A stretch of 64,000 nt of DNA from Knufia peltigerae (Eukaryota > Ascomycota > Eurotiomycetes > Chaetothyriales > Trichomeriaceae), in assembly GCA_030247855.1 (NCBI GenBank), contig JAPDRN010000068.1, positions 1 through 64,000 on the forward strand, given 5' to 3'. How positions within the stretch are numbered: the first letter of the stretch is position 1; each line of letters opens with the position of its first letter. The position numbers and the translations under genes were made by a program. This document shows positions 31,890 through 43,010 of this stretch, piece after piece. Below the pieces are notes generated by a model. That model saw only the letters and a list, made by a program, of their open reading frames with translations, ran no database searches and was not told the origin of the DNA.

Positions 31890-33002
31890 ATGTCGGCACT
31901 TTCGAACCAAGCAGCGTATCTTTTTGAGAAGAATGCGACACCTCTCCAGGTCCGATCAGCCCCCTACACGAGTCCAGGACCAGACGAAATCGTCATCAGA
32001 ACACACGCTGTCGCAGTCAACCCTGTCGATCACATCATCCAGGACAGTAGTTTGATCTATGGGCATCTAAAATACCCTGCAATCCTCGGCTTCGATGTCT
32101 CAGGAGAAGTCGTCGATGTCGGGAAGAACGTCACACGTTTCAGACAAGGCGACCGTGTCGTCGGCAGTGCTCCTGCGACCGACGAGAAAATCAACTCGCC
32201 CGCCTATGGAGGCTTCCAGCTCTATACGGTCCTTCTGTCGCACATGGCCTCCCCTCTTCCTGATACCCTTTCATACGAAGAGGCATCCGTCATTCCACTA
32301 GGCCTTGACACAGCAGCATGTGGTTTGTTTCAAAAGGACCAGTTGGCCCTGCAGTATCCCTCCGTGCCAACAGCAAAGTCGACGGGCAAGACACTTCTAG
32401 TATGGGGCGGCTCAACCAGTGTCGGGTGCAATGCGATTCAAATCGCAGTAGCAGCTGGCTATGAAGTCATCACCACATGCTCTCCACGCAACTTTGATCT
32501 GGTCAAAAGCCTCGGTGCAGTACAGGCATTTGACTACAACAGCAGCACCGTTGTCAGCGACATCAAGAACGCCTTCAAAGGCAGGACAACAGCTGGCGCC
32601 ATGTCCATTGGTCACGGTGCCGCCCACAAATGTCTTGACATTCTGGCCGCTTGCAAGGGAGACAAAGCTTTGACCATGGTCAGTTATCCAATGCCAGAGT
32701 CCACTCCGAAACATTTCGTTGTCCTTCAGACCGTTTTTACATACTTGACCGGTATGATCTCGTTGTGGATCAAAGCCAAACGACATGGTATTCGTACAGG
32801 TCTCATCAATGGGTACACATTGATACATAACGAGGTCGGACCGATGATATACCAGGACTATCTACCCAAAGCTCTGGCCGAGAATAAGTTTGTGCCGGCA
32901 CCCAAGGCGGAAGTTGTAGGACATGGTCTCGAGCATGCACAGAAAGCAATGGAGATCCTGAGGGAAGGCGTCAGCGCAAAGAAGGTCGTCATAACCTTGT
33001 GA
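31890..33002 (+). CDS. MDR-family oxidoreductase, trans-enoyl-reductase/ToxD-like
   Basis: A single exon of 370 residues. The GroES-like half shows IRTHAVAVNPVDHIIQD and YPAILGFDVSGEVVDVGKNV. These are typical of zinc-less fungal MDR enzymes, with NPVD replacing the zinc-ligand region. The Rossmann domain contains VWGGSTSVGCNAIQIAVAAG, which binds NADPH. The closest well-known relatives are ToxD-like and stand-alone enoyl reductases that serve polyketide pathways. Many members, however, sit outside clusters, and none of the neighbours here is a polyketide synthase, so substrate and pathway are unknown. Cytosolic; no targeting signal. It is a different subfamily from the MDR at 6.7 kb. Confidence 0.85.
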   Translation: MSALSNQAAYLFEKNATPLQVRSAPYTSPGPDEIVIRTHAVAVNPVDHIIQDSSLIYGHLKYPAILGFDVSGEVVDVGKNVTRFRQGDRVVGSAPATDEKINSPAYGGFQLYTVLLSHMASPLPDTLSYEEASVIPLGLDTAACGLFQKDQLALQYPSVPTAKSTGKTLLVWGGSTSVGCNAIQIAVAAGYEVITTCSPRNFDLVKSLGAVQAFDYNSSTVVSDIKNAFKGRTTAGAMSIGHGAAHKCLDILAACKGDKALTMVSYPMPESTPKHFVVLQTVFTYLTGMISLWIKAKRHGIRTGLINGYTLIHNEVGPMIYQDYLPKALAENKFVPAPKAEVVGHGLEHAQKAMEILREGVSAKKVVITL

Positions 33003-33211
33003 TCTTACCTGTAGCATGTGCGACTAGTCCTTGCTTTTGGCTTGGTTCATTCAGGTAGTAGTATATCAGTGGCCGGCGCTGACGTTTTTCTGTTTTTGAA
33101 TTTTATTCATAGCTTCTTTGAAATCGACAACCATAGAGAAGATTCACCGAACTTGACACACCCAGAGCATGGAGTAGCTGCAAGATAGATATTTGGATCA
33201 TAGAATTTTTT

Positions 33212-34995
33212 TCACTTTCCTTCACTACTCCATGCTGGATGTTTGACCATGCTAGCAAGGTGGGCCCGAGTGGGTTGTTGTAGTGGTCCGGCCGCTTCAG
33301 GACGAGACACATAGTCACCGGAAATGTTCACCTCACTCGTTGCCTCGGTAGGGTTATATTCGCATAGCTCGACTTGATCTGACGAGTCATCTCTTGCGAC
33401 GTGTCTCGATGAAATGAATGACTTGAAGTTCTTGCCGTTGCTTGTGTCCGTCAAGTTGACCCGTCGAGCTTGAATGTCATGATCAGAAGCGGTTCGCTCG
33501 CGATTAGTGGTCGAGATACCACAGCCTGGGAAGTATCGCCGTAACACGACGCGGACAGACGGCATGCAGATGCAAGCAATGCCAACATTGAATTCCAGAT
33601 CCGAGAAGTATCCAAGTGGTACAAAGTCCCCTAGACGTATCACATGGTTAGTGATTGAGACATGATGAGTTCAAGGACGATTGCCTCACATGTGGGATTC
33701 CAAGTGTTGTTCAACTTGATCAGACTCCAAAGTCGGAGGATGCTCACGAGAGTGACACTGTGTATGTGTGAGCATCAGTCGGCAAATAATGATTCTAATA
33801 AACTCACAAGAATCCCACGCAAAACATGGACAACACTTGAATCTTCTTCTTGTGGGAGAGGTTCAATTTCCAAAGTTGAGTGATGGGCAAAGCAAAGATC
33901 AAGAAGTCCAGTAGAATATTTGTTATGGCATGCAGAACAGCACCCAGATCAAAATCGAGGCACATTCCTTTCCCTGTGCCATCCCACTGGGTCCAGGCAT
34001 AAGATACTGGGCTACACTGGAAGATGAACAGGAATGTGAAGATGAGGCCGTGTAACAATGTGATCGCAAGCAGTGGGAAAGCGACCCGGCGAAGTATCGG
34101 GGAGGGGAAGAGCCTGATATAGAATAGCAAGAAGGCAATCTTGGTTGCAGACACGCCCACGGCATATAGAATTCCACCAATATAGAATAGCTGCAAAAGT
34201 ATTTAGCATTTGTTGGGATCGTATGGATCACATGGAAACGGCCCCGTACCATTTCGACAGTCTTTGTATGGTCGAATGGGAGGCGCCATGTATCGCGACC
34301 GTACCCAAAGGACCGCGCTTGAAGGACGTCAGCGGTAGTCTCTTGCTGTCAAATCGTTCAGCTTACAGATAGGATTGCATATAGCATTGCCAATCATCAA
34401 AAGCTAAGGCGACGTCAGTCTTGCACCTTTCGGTATTCCTAGCCCGGGATGACACTCACAGTAGCAACAGCGACCACAACGTCATCCCACCCCCAACGTG
34501 TTCTAAAGTCTCGCGACAGGTTGACGATACGGACTCCAACTAGGAGTAGAGCCACAGCCATCGAGGTGAATGTGATTGCGCTGCTCAGAGGGCCTCTGTT
34601 GCGGTCGGGGAAGTTGCAACTGATGGATGTCACATTTTGCGCAACTGAGCACGTCAGTCATAATCATCATGGGACCCAAGGGGCCTGGGCAGTCCGCTCA
34701 CTCAATCCTTCGTGTATTGTGCAATTCGATTGCCAGCAGTTTTGTACAAGCTTGTATAGGTCATTATCGTTGCAAAAGCACTGAACGCCAAAGCGACAAG
34801 CCGAGGATTGTTGTGTGATATTCGAGATGCAGTTGTTCTGTGGTGGAAATCAGATTTAGCAGACGACTTAAGGTCCGTCCGGGTTGCGAAACTCACAGCG
34901 CAGTCCGATAATTCCAACGACTGGGCAAGGGCGGCTTGCCCAAAGGAAAGCAATGCAAAGCAGGCGAGCAGTGGCTTCCAAGCCATCGTTCTCAT
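33212..34995 (-). CDS. CFEM-domain seven-helix receptor-like protein (PTH11-type GPCR)
   Basis: Eight exons (34897..34995, 34702..34837, 34460..34644, 34367..34403, 34250..34317, 33808..34190, 33690..33757, 33212..33630) keep phase to give 464 residues. A signal peptide (MAWKPLLACFALLSFGQAALA) is followed by an extracellular CFEM domain. Its cysteines lie in LSDCANNC, SSACRFGVQCFCNDN and QNCWQSNC, plus a later SISC, totalling eight. Seven hydrophobic helices follow (AVALLLVGVRIVNL, LFYIGGILYAVGVSATKIAF, LLAITLLHGLIFTFLFIFQC and others). The signature GYGRDTWRLPFDHTKTVE and the LNNTWNPTWDFVPLGY region are conserved in the family. The ~130-residue tail is polar and cytoplasmic. In pathogens, PTH11 senses surfaces. 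Exon 4 is only 37 nt. Confidence 0.88.
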
Positions 34996-36815
34996 GATCC
35001 TTGACTTGACAGGCGCATCGAGGTCGAATGGGAGAGGTTCGTCAGCAGCTGCGAAGGGAGTGAAGGTAGTTAGGTTCCCGTCATATTTGTTCTTGACCAC
35101 GACGAAAGATCAATTCCCTTTAGCCCCAATCAGCAGGCAAGAGTGTAGCGAGAGACACAACTCTGCGTGTTCCAGAACTGTCTGGACTAACTCAGACGGT
35201 CCTGGGTGAGTCGGGGACACCCCAGCGGGCTCTGGAGGGGTCATCAAGGCTGACCACGCAGACCATGAAGACAATTCAAAACACTCGACTACCATTTCAG
35301 GTACAGAACGAGGGTCCCAGGGGGATGACAAGGTTAGCTCAGAAGCTAGATATTTCTCCGGTCAGAATTAAGGCACGGGAAAACCATGTGGTTGACTGGG
35401 GGGTTGAGTTGGTTGTGCCTGAATCCCGCAACGCCATTGTTCGGAAGGCGTGCCGCAAGCGACCAGGTCAAAGTAATGAAGTGGAGTTCGCAGCAGAAAG
35501 TACGAGTAATGAATTGTTCGTTTGTGGAAAGGCGGAAATGATTTTTCGAGTCGACTGTTGTGATGGAACGAGTCATATAGGCAGGATCTTGTCATTCTTA
35601 CCATGATTGCATTGTTCTGTCTGGCGCATCTTTCGACGTCCGCAAGGTAGTCAAGTCAAATCCCTTTCAGCATACTCCATAACTGTTATGCGCAATGCGA
35701 TGGAAGCCAGGGCGAAAGAGTCGGTTGCTGAGTCTTGCTTGTCCAACTTGTAAAGAGGTAAGCACAAAACACACTATTGTGCCGTGTCTGCAGCCACTTT
35801 GCTTGGAATGAATCATGGTGGTGACTTTGGCCCCCGATCATAAGGTGCTGATACTCGTGCTTGTGTGCAAAGAGGTTCCCCGCCCCAAAAATAATGCGGT
35901 TAGGCTCACCAACCTGAAGATCTTTTGTAGTCTAACAGACACCTGAAACGGCCTATCTTTCCCTGGGCCGGGATCATGCCTTACCGGCCTGCAGTTCTTC
36001 TTCCTTGACTGAAGAAGACCCTCAGGTGACCGGGCTCTCCCAAGTTGTGATGTCCGATCGCGACCGCTGAAGGAGTATTTTCGTCAAGTCTCTAAATAGC
36101 GGCGCGTTACTCCGTACTTACTCCGTTTTAGTTGTTGTCCACTTGTTCGAGCAAGCGAGGATGGAGCCGAGAGTCTGGCAGAGAATCAGCGGAGACATTT
36201 CGCTTAGGAAGATCATTGTCTAAAATACAATAGTCAAAGGTCGGCAAGCCCTGCGAAAGACGAAACACTTTGTGTGACCCCTTTCTTTTCGATGACGAGG
36301 CGAGTCAGGTCTCTGCTGGATTTATTTGGAGACAAGACCGTCGTATGGGAGGTTTTCGCGATAAGAGTCCCTTGTGTCGACATCTGTTTCGCTGGCAATA
36401 GTGTTGAGGCAATGATCGCCAGAAGAGGCGCGCTCGTCAATGCTCAGGTCATGAACAGGAAAGATTGATATCAGTATACAATATCAATATTGGTGTACTC
36501 TGGACGGAGAGTACTCGCAGCTTTCTCTGTCTGTTCCAGAGGAAAGGCAAGCTACTGTACGTCCATCGACCGCGGCGCTCCTCCGGAAGGGAAGGCACAG
36601 CGAGGCTCAACTAGGTACAAGTATCTAATTTATTAGGCGGTCTCACTAGGCTTGGCTCGCCTAAAGTCAAGGGGGACACCGTTCGAGGTAAGCGCAGCCT
36701 TGTCGGCGACTAGTTTAGGTAGTTCCCTACACCACCAGCACACACAACTTCATTCCTTTTCAGCCTTGCTTTTTTTCACACAGTCTCAGAGATTACTTTG
36801 TTGTACAAGCGTTCG
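34996..36815. other. Divergent intergenic region, CFEM receptor and SET-domain gene
   Basis: 1.8 kb. It contains a tandem pair of the TACTCCGTA motif (36108..36126) and a small hairpin, ATTGATAT..ATATCAAT, around 36466..36490. A 113-codon plus-strand frame at 35265 has no domain that I recognise and is not called. Confidence 0.55.
36108..36126. repeat. Two adjacent copies of the TACTCCGTA motif
   Basis: TACTCCGTA (36108..36116) is followed after two bases by TACTCCGT (36119..36126), which matches eight of nine positions. This is one of several sites of a 9-mer that recurs across the window, discussed in the findings. Confidence 0.7.
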
Positions 36816-37451
36816 ATGCCTCAACGCCAATCCACCTCCCTGCCCAAGAACTGGCCCAAGGACATCATCTTTCTCACCACGCTCCACATCCCGCTTCCCT
36901 TGACGCCCGCATCCGTCCAACGTCAACCCACACCGTCCCCGACCCTCCCACTCGTCAACCCAGTACCACTCGTCCCCAATCCCAACGTTCGGATCACCCC
37001 CATCACCACACCCGCGCACCCGGCCTACACGCAGCACGGGCTCTTCTCGACCCGCGCGCTGCCGCCGTCGTCGTTCATCATCTTCTACCTGGGTACCCTG
37101 CACCCGTCATCCACCGCGGACCCGACGTCAAACTACGACCTCAGCCTCGACCGGGAGCTCGACCTCTCCATCGACGCCACCCGCCGCGGCAACGAGGCCC
37201 GCTTCATCAACGACTACCGCGGCGTACGACCCGACGGCCCCAACGCCGAGTTCCGCGACTGTCTCGTCGAGGTCGCCGTCCCCGGTGGCGGCAAGACGTG
37301 TGAGCGGAGGATCGGCGTCTTCGTGCTCGGTCCCGGCAAAGCGGGCGCCAAAAGCAAACGCGGTCGAGGTATCGCCAAAGGCGAGGAAATCGTGGTAAGT
37401 TACGGCAAGGGTTTCTGGAACGCCAGAAAGGACGAAGACGGGGAGGAGTGA
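36816..37451 (+). CDS. Short SET-domain protein (putative lysine methyltransferase)
   Basis: A single exon of 211 residues from ATG 36816 (MPQRQSTSLPKNWPKDIIFL); the longer frame starts with TTG. After a Pro-rich leader the SET fold is suggested by YTQHGLFSTRALPPSSFIIF (GxG-like, cofactor side). It continues with NEARFINDYRGV, equivalent to the RFINHSC pseudoknot, and IAKGEEIVVSYGKGFW, equivalent to GEELTxDYG. The pseudoknot lacks the usual His-Ser/Cys pair, replaced by Asp-Tyr. This resembles the plant ATXR5/6-like and fungal stand-alone SET proteins. No pre- or post-SET Cys cluster is present. A histone or non-histone substrate cannot be assigned. Nuclear or cytosolic. Confidence 0.75.
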   Translation: MPQRQSTSLPKNWPKDIIFLTTLHIPLPLTPASVQRQPTPSPTLPLVNPVPLVPNPNVRITPITTPAHPAYTQHGLFSTRALPPSSFIIFYLGTLHPSSTADPTSNYDLSLDRELDLSIDATRRGNEARFINDYRGVRPDGPNAEFRDCLVEVAVPGGGKTCERRIGVFVLGPGKAGAKSKRGRGIAKGEEIVVSYGKGFWNARKDEDGEE

Positions 37452-38456
37452 AGGTGTTTGGTTGGCTTTTCTTCCAAACGAACAACTCCCGTCGTAGGGT
37501 CCAGGTAGTGCTCGGCGTGAAGCTTTACGGTTTCTAGACACGACCAAAACTCGATCCAAATTTCATCAGCGTCGCAATGATCCTGGTGGTCAGCTGGTGT
37601 CATTCACTTACTGGGGTTCATCCTTGAGGAAAGCCATCAGCCTAGGACTACTCCTTTTGAAGTGTGGAGGGAAAAAAAGGAAAAGCTTTGCTAATGATGG
37701 TGATCTCATTCATAGTCGTGAGGTCCTCATACTTCGTGAGTCCAAGGGCATCTGGAGTGCTCACACAGAGGACATAAAAATGTAGATATCTATTCAGATG
37801 TGATACAAGAGTAAGTTCCTGAGTAGGTAGGCAAGCCGTCAGGTGACTAAGAGCTTTTGTCTCGTCTGATCTCTCATCTTTTCTTCAAGTGGAAAATAGA
37901 TAGCACCTAGAGCCGGGCCATTGCGTATAGATTGAACCACAAGAGGAGCTCATATTACTTCTTGACAAAGATCGGACCGTAGCCTCTGTCTCACAGTACA
38001 CTATGAGTATGAATACTCACGTGCGCTTGACCAGTCATGAAAACAAAGGTCCCATTGTGGTGGTCTGCTCTTGGAATCCCCTGAATTCTCTCTTCGACGT
38101 ATAGTGCTACAGTTTAAAACACATTCTCGCCTGACCGAAAGATTTTTTTGGACATCTTGTCATGAGACGGTGGTGTGAGGTAAGCCCGACAATCCGCGGT
38201 CGAAAGGGAGTCGACTCATGGCGTATCCGCTTGCCAATAGAAGCCGTTGCTGCGCGTGGCAGGGCTAGTATGTTCACTCCAAGTGCTCGTCCCAAGATGT
38301 TATCCAATGTGAAAACAAAGGGCGAATAGCCCATGTTTTCAATCAAAGGAAACAGACTGGCGTACTAGCTGCAAAATTCCATAGCACATGATGTTACTGT
38401 GCAGTTTCATTCAAACATCGTCATCGTCATCGTCGTCATAATCTTCTTCTTCATAA
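37452..38456. other. Convergent intergenic region, SET gene and histidine kinase
   Basis: 1.0 kb between convergent 3' ends. A short TCATCG-type repeat (38417..38440) lies just beyond the kinase stop codon. No gene is supported. Confidence 0.55.
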
Positions 38457-40529
38457 TCATCTCAGCCAACGCAGCAACGCATTCGTGAGTAACCGTTTGT
38501 CGACAGGTTTGGCCACATAGTCATTCATACCCTCGGCAAGATACGTTTCTTCATCGCCCTTGAGGGCGTTCGCTGTCATGGCAATGATCGGCACAGTATG
38601 TCCGAGGGATCGGATCTTCTTCGTTGCTGTAACCCCATCCATGACCGGCATGCTGATGTCCATCAAGATTAAGCTGTAGGTAAGTGGTTTCGCCTGTATT
38701 GAACGGACCGCTTCTGCGCCGTCACTGGCGACATCCACCTTTTCGAACCCGAAAGCTCGCAGTTGTCGGACCATGATTGTCTGGTTGATGGCGTTATCTT
38801 CCACCAGAAGCAACTGCTTGTGTTCGGACAAGTCTTTCAAGCTCAGATCTGGGAGCGCGACGTCTCGCGGGGTAGTGGGTACCGCATCGACCTTGTTGAG
38901 TCTCAAGGTAAAATAGAATATGCTGCCTTGGTGGTCCGGATTTCGTGCGAATCCGATAGTGCCGCCCATCAGCTCTGCCAAGCTCTTGCAGATCGACAGG
39001 CCTAAGCCAGTGCCCTTGTATCTTTTAGTAGATGAGTTGTCGAGTTGCGCAAACGGCGTGAAAAGTACATTTTCAGCCTCCTGGGAGACCCCTATCCCAG
39101 TATCAATCACTTCGGTCCTTATATCATATGACGTGTCATCTTCGCCGGCTACTACGACCTTAACGCGTACATAGCCTCGTTCTGTGAATTTGATGGCATT
39201 GGATACCAGATTCTGAACGACTTGTCGGTACCGCAAGGGATCGCCTTGGACAAAGGTAGGCAAGCGATGATCAAGTTCAACTTCGCATTGCAGGTCCTTC
39301 GAGCCGATATTGACACACCGCCGAACAGCGGCAACGATTTCGGCCATATTCATCACGTCCTTGCCGATTGAAAAGGAGCCAGAGCTCAACTTTGAATAGT
39401 CAAGTATGTCGTTGATGACTTGCAATAGTATGGCGCCGGACTCATCGATGATATCCGTCAATTCCCTTTGCTCCGTAGTCAGGTCAGTCTCATTGAGAAG
39501 TCCCAGGGCAGAGAGCATTCCATGCATTGGGGTTCGGATTTCGTGGCTCATGTTAGCCAGGAAGTCAGACTTCATTTTGGAGGCTTCCTCATAGGCAGCA
39601 ATCAAACGTGCTTCAGACCCCTTTCGTTCGGTCAAGTCCCTCGTTACTTTGCTAAAGCCTCGTAGTTCTCCATCACGGTACACCGGCGTAATTATGACAT
39701 TCGCCCAGAACCGTGTGCCGTCCTTTCTTACGCGCCAACCTTCATCTTCCACCTTACCGTCACGGAGAGCTATTTCCAGCTCTCTCTCAGGTTTTCTGGC
39801 CCTACGATCCTCTTCGCTGTAAAAGGTGGAGAAATGTCGGCCAATCACTTCCTCCTGGGTATATTGTTTCAGAAGCATTGCCCCAGTGTTCCATGTCGCT
39901 ATGCAGCCTTTAGGGTCGAGCATGAAAATAGCATAATCTCTTAATGTGCTGACCAGGATCTTATAAGTCTCAGCGGTTGATAATTGAGCGTAATGTTGCA
40001 GCTGCCGTTGAACTTCCTCACTGGCGTCTTGTGCCTCTACAACAAGATACAGCAGCTCATCGCCGTCATATATCGGTGCAATCTCGATTCGCCAATAGCC
40101 TGGTAGCGCGCTGCCCAGCAGAGGCTCTGTTCTTCGTGGCTCGCGGGTTCGGATGGAGTCTTGTAAGAGTCTTGCTGTGACTGCAAAGTCTGTCGGAGCA
40201 AGTACCTTGCCAACGAGTTCGAGGAAACCTCTACCAATCGCCGAGTCGAGGTTGAATAATTTGAGACATGCAGCAGAAGCAACGATGACATGCAGTTCTC
40301 TGTCTAGCACTACAGTCGGCTTAGGCGAAAATGCAAATATTTGCTCCATCCCGATCGGAGCCTTGAATTTGCGTGGCGATGTCGGGCTTGGTGGTGGACT
40401 CAAATTGGTGTCCGTTGCAACAGGCTTCATACGCGAGGCTGGGTAGAAAGCCTTGCCGCCAGGGACGGCGTTGGCGTTGTCGAGTTGATCAACAGCTACG
40501 CGTTTTCTGGACTTCATTGTGGTAAGCAT
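38457..40529 (-). CDS. Hybrid histidine kinase (PAS - HisKA - HATPase - receiver), Fos-1/TcsA-like
   Basis: A single coding exon of 690 residues from ATG 40529 (MLTTMKSRKR). The frame continues upstream to a GTG but crosses a likely 5' UTR intron (40558..40654). Order: a PAS-like region at ~65-175, a clear PAS/PAC domain at ~190-305 (DYAIFMLDPKGCIATWNTGA, ending SKVTRDLTERK), and HisKA with phospho-acceptor His329 (FLANMSHEIRTP). The HATPase domain follows with N box NLVSNAIKFTE, G1 DTGIG (476) and G2 GTGLGLS (506). The receiver has Asp624 in LILMDISMP and Lys in YVAKPVDK. All phosphorelay residues are intact. No membrane span is in the chosen model, so it is a cytosolic sensor feeding an Ypd1-type relay. 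The PAS composition resembles Fos-1/TcsA-type kinases, but the group assignment is tentative. Confidence 0.9.
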   Translation of the reverse strand: MLTTMKSRKRVAVDQLDNANAVPGGKAFYPASRMKPVATDTNLSPPPSPTSPRKFKAPIGMEQIFAFSPKPTVVLDRELHVIVASAACLKLFNLDSAIGRGFLELVGKVLAPTDFAVTARLLQDSIRTREPRRTEPLLGSALPGYWRIEIAPIYDGDELLYLVVEAQDASEEVQRQLQHYAQLSTAETYKILVSTLRDYAIFMLDPKGCIATWNTGAMLLKQYTQEEVIGRHFSTFYSEEDRRARKPERELEIALRDGKVEDEGWRVRKDGTRFWANVIITPVYRDGELRGFSKVTRDLTERKGSEARLIAAYEEASKMKSDFLANMSHEIRTPMHGMLSALGLLNETDLTTEQRELTDIIDESGAILLQVINDILDYSKLSSGSFSIGKDVMNMAEIVAAVRRCVNIGSKDLQCEVELDHRLPTFVQGDPLRYRQVVQNLVSNAIKFTERGYVRVKVVVAGEDDTSYDIRTEVIDTGIGVSQEAENVLFTPFAQLDNSSTKRYKGTGLGLSICKSLAELMGGTIGFARNPDHQGSIFYFTLRLNKVDAVPTTPRDVALPDLSLKDLSEHKQLLLVEDNAINQTIMVRQLRAFGFEKVDVASDGAEAVRSIQAKPLTYSLILMDISMPVMDGVTATKKIRSLGHTVPIIAMTANALKGDEETYLAEGMNDYVAKPVDKRLLTNALLRWLR

Positions 40530-43010
40530 CAAAACCAGCAACAACAGTATACAACTCCTGGTGAAGAGAAACTCGGATTTCAACAGGAACAGGGGGTAGA
40601 AACGAGAGGTGGGCAAGGTGTGTGTGATGGATGGGAAAGTGTAGGACGACTTACCAAGAAGACTGGAGCCACCCAAATCCAGGGTATTGGCTACCGGTAG
40701 CGCCAAATATGCCTCATTGTTTGCTGCATGCACAAACCAGGGACTATCCGTGGTCGAGGGAAACGCTGTGTGACGGTGACCGGGCCTGGGATGGAGTGAG
40801 GCTATGGGAATGGCGTAGTCCAGACAAGTGCGGTTGCACTTCTTAAAAGTCGACTCAAGATGGACGCCCGAAACGTGTCATGCAGGGATTTAGCGTTGAG
40901 ATGCTAGGACGGTTAGGAAATCCGACCGACTATCGATCTGGTTTTATGAGTTTAGGGTGAAGCAGATTGGAGACAGTCAAGCCCCCAGGGTACGTGGCTG
41001 AATCGCGCAAACCCGGGTTGTAATTGTAAGGAGTGAAAGGAGCCGATTTCTCACGACAGCTAGGCGCAGTCTGTGTATTGAAAGAGTAAGAGCAGAGACT
41101 TCGATGCTGTCCTTGTAAAATCCGTTCGCATTCAAGGATCAAAGCAGTCTCTGTTGGTAAAAGGCTGGATCGGAAATACACTCTCGAGCGGGCTGGACGC
41201 CGCTGTCAATGAAAGGTGCCCAACAAGATTGTGCGGGAGATGCCTGGACGATCAAACGCGGGGCCCAGGGGATGCGAGTACTCGTCAAACGGTCCAGGTT
41301 CTCAGGGTCTGGATTTACGGGCTCTAAGCTAGCAAAGACAAGCTTTCAGACAGGGGATTTCGCTGTGCTGTGCAAAGGTGGTCTGTAGAGCCAAAAACAC
41401 TTGAAAAATGGTGTTGATCGCTGCGGGGACAGAAATATGATCAAGCCAACAGGAAAAGCGCATGCCTTGTATGCACCGAGGAACAAGAAAGATATGTACA
41501 GAGTGTGGTTTTGCTGTGCTTGTACCCAGAAGAATGCAACAGATTGCGGTGGAAAAATCAATGAATGACGTTGGTTGTGGTGCAGAGTGAAAACGGTCAA
41601 GGGTATTGAGAATACAATGCGACTACAGGCAGGTGGAAACGGAGGGGCTGAGACGAGGAGCTCGTGAGGCTTAACTGGGCCATTGTTACTGGTGGATGAG
41701 ATGGATTTGATTGCAATGGCTGCAATTCTTAGCTACGCCTGAGTCAAGAATAGCCGAGTGAGTTGACATACTGTACAGTATTTACTGTAGAAGAGACTGT
41801 CTCGCCGAGAGAGGCACTGTAGAAAGACAATGCAAGCATCGTAGGGGGTGATACAACTACCATTTCGGGGACTCTGTTGTACTCCGTATTTGAAAATCAT
41901 ATCGCTTTACGGAATACTGCTTTGATGCACACGATCCCTTTTGGCTTCAGGCATAGTCCTACGTCCATTCTGACCTCTCTCCACCGTCTCGGGAGGAGCA
42001 GAGCAGGCTTGCTTCCCCGTCAATAGTTGAGTTGCAAATACGAGTCTCAGAGGTTGGTAAGTGTAAAATTGGACGGGAGTTACCGTCTCCTCGGTTAGGG
42101 ATTCAGTAGAAGGTGGTGAGAAAGAGAAGAGTGGTGTCCATACAATTAATATAGCCGCTACTCGTACTTTTTCATTCTGGATCGACGATCCTGAGGCTGG
42201 TCATCGCCTGATCCTGCTTTTGTGATCCTGCACATCGCTAACAGTCCCGAATGGCTGGAAGAAAATTCTGTACCACTCATATTTGTGCTGCAAGTTTTTT
42301 GTACTTTGCAGGACAATTGGTTGATTCTGTAGTCCGTCACAGTGTCTTCCAATCTTTTCAACGTGCGGGATACTCTTCCCTCCCATGAACCACCATTCGC
42401 GAACCCCAGGACCCGGCTCTGACCTCCGGAGCCCACAATCACCGCCAACTGTTCCCTGACTCTCGAATACCCAAGACGCATATCATTTTTCTGTATCGAA
42501 TAAGCCCGCGTAGAAGGTGCTCAGTCCCAATTTACCCAATTGTTTCAGCCAGTGGCAGATAGCTCGCAGCCAGAAGGCTGCCCTGCGGACGCCCAGCGCG
42601 ATCTCTCACATTCGCCTACGAGTGCGAGCACAGGAGGGTTCATAGTCACGGTGAATGGAACGCGCAGATAGAAGATCAAACCAAATGTGGTGTCTCTCCT
42701 GCTCTATAACAGGCAGAGACAATGACCAGGGTGCTTTTGCAAGACTATCTTGCGTATCTGCAAAGATGGCAACACAGGACCCAGCCATCTGAAACTACAA
42801 CCTGTGTACAGACATCGTCTGTCCGTCAATGTAGTATGCCGACTGCTCCTTCATGCGTTTGAAACCCCTTAAATAAACAATATCCCTTTTCAGCAAAAGG
42901 TTTCGTGGATCCCACGTCGCCTCATGCTCTGTACAATTGAATACCTAAAATGGCGCAGGTAAAAGTCGTAATATGTATTTCATGTCCTTTGTTCGTTGAC
43001 CGACCCTTCA
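40530..43010. other. Long intergenic region upstream of the histidine kinase
   Basis: 2.5 kb, the largest gap in the window. The part next to the kinase (40530..40740) probably holds its 5' UTR with an intron at 40558..40654. A TACTCCGTA copy is at 41880..41888. A 107-codon minus frame with its own ATG (42158..42481) shows no known domain or coding bias and is left uncalled. A large promoter for a signalling gene is a reasonable reading. Confidence 0.5.

Noticed and set aside
31890..33002. ToxD-like enoyl reductase as sign of a polyketide cluster
   Set aside because: No polyketide synthase, NRPS, terpene synthase or tailoring set within the window; neighbours are a peptidase and a receptor.
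35265..35606. A 113-codon plus-strand frame as an extra gene upstream of the SET protein
   Set aside because: Opposite-strand frames are equally long in the same place, and no motif supports either.
42158..42481. A 107-codon minus-strand frame with an ATG in the large gap upstream of the kinase
   Set aside because: No domain, splice partner or coding-like codon pattern; length is within chance for 2.5 kb of DNA.
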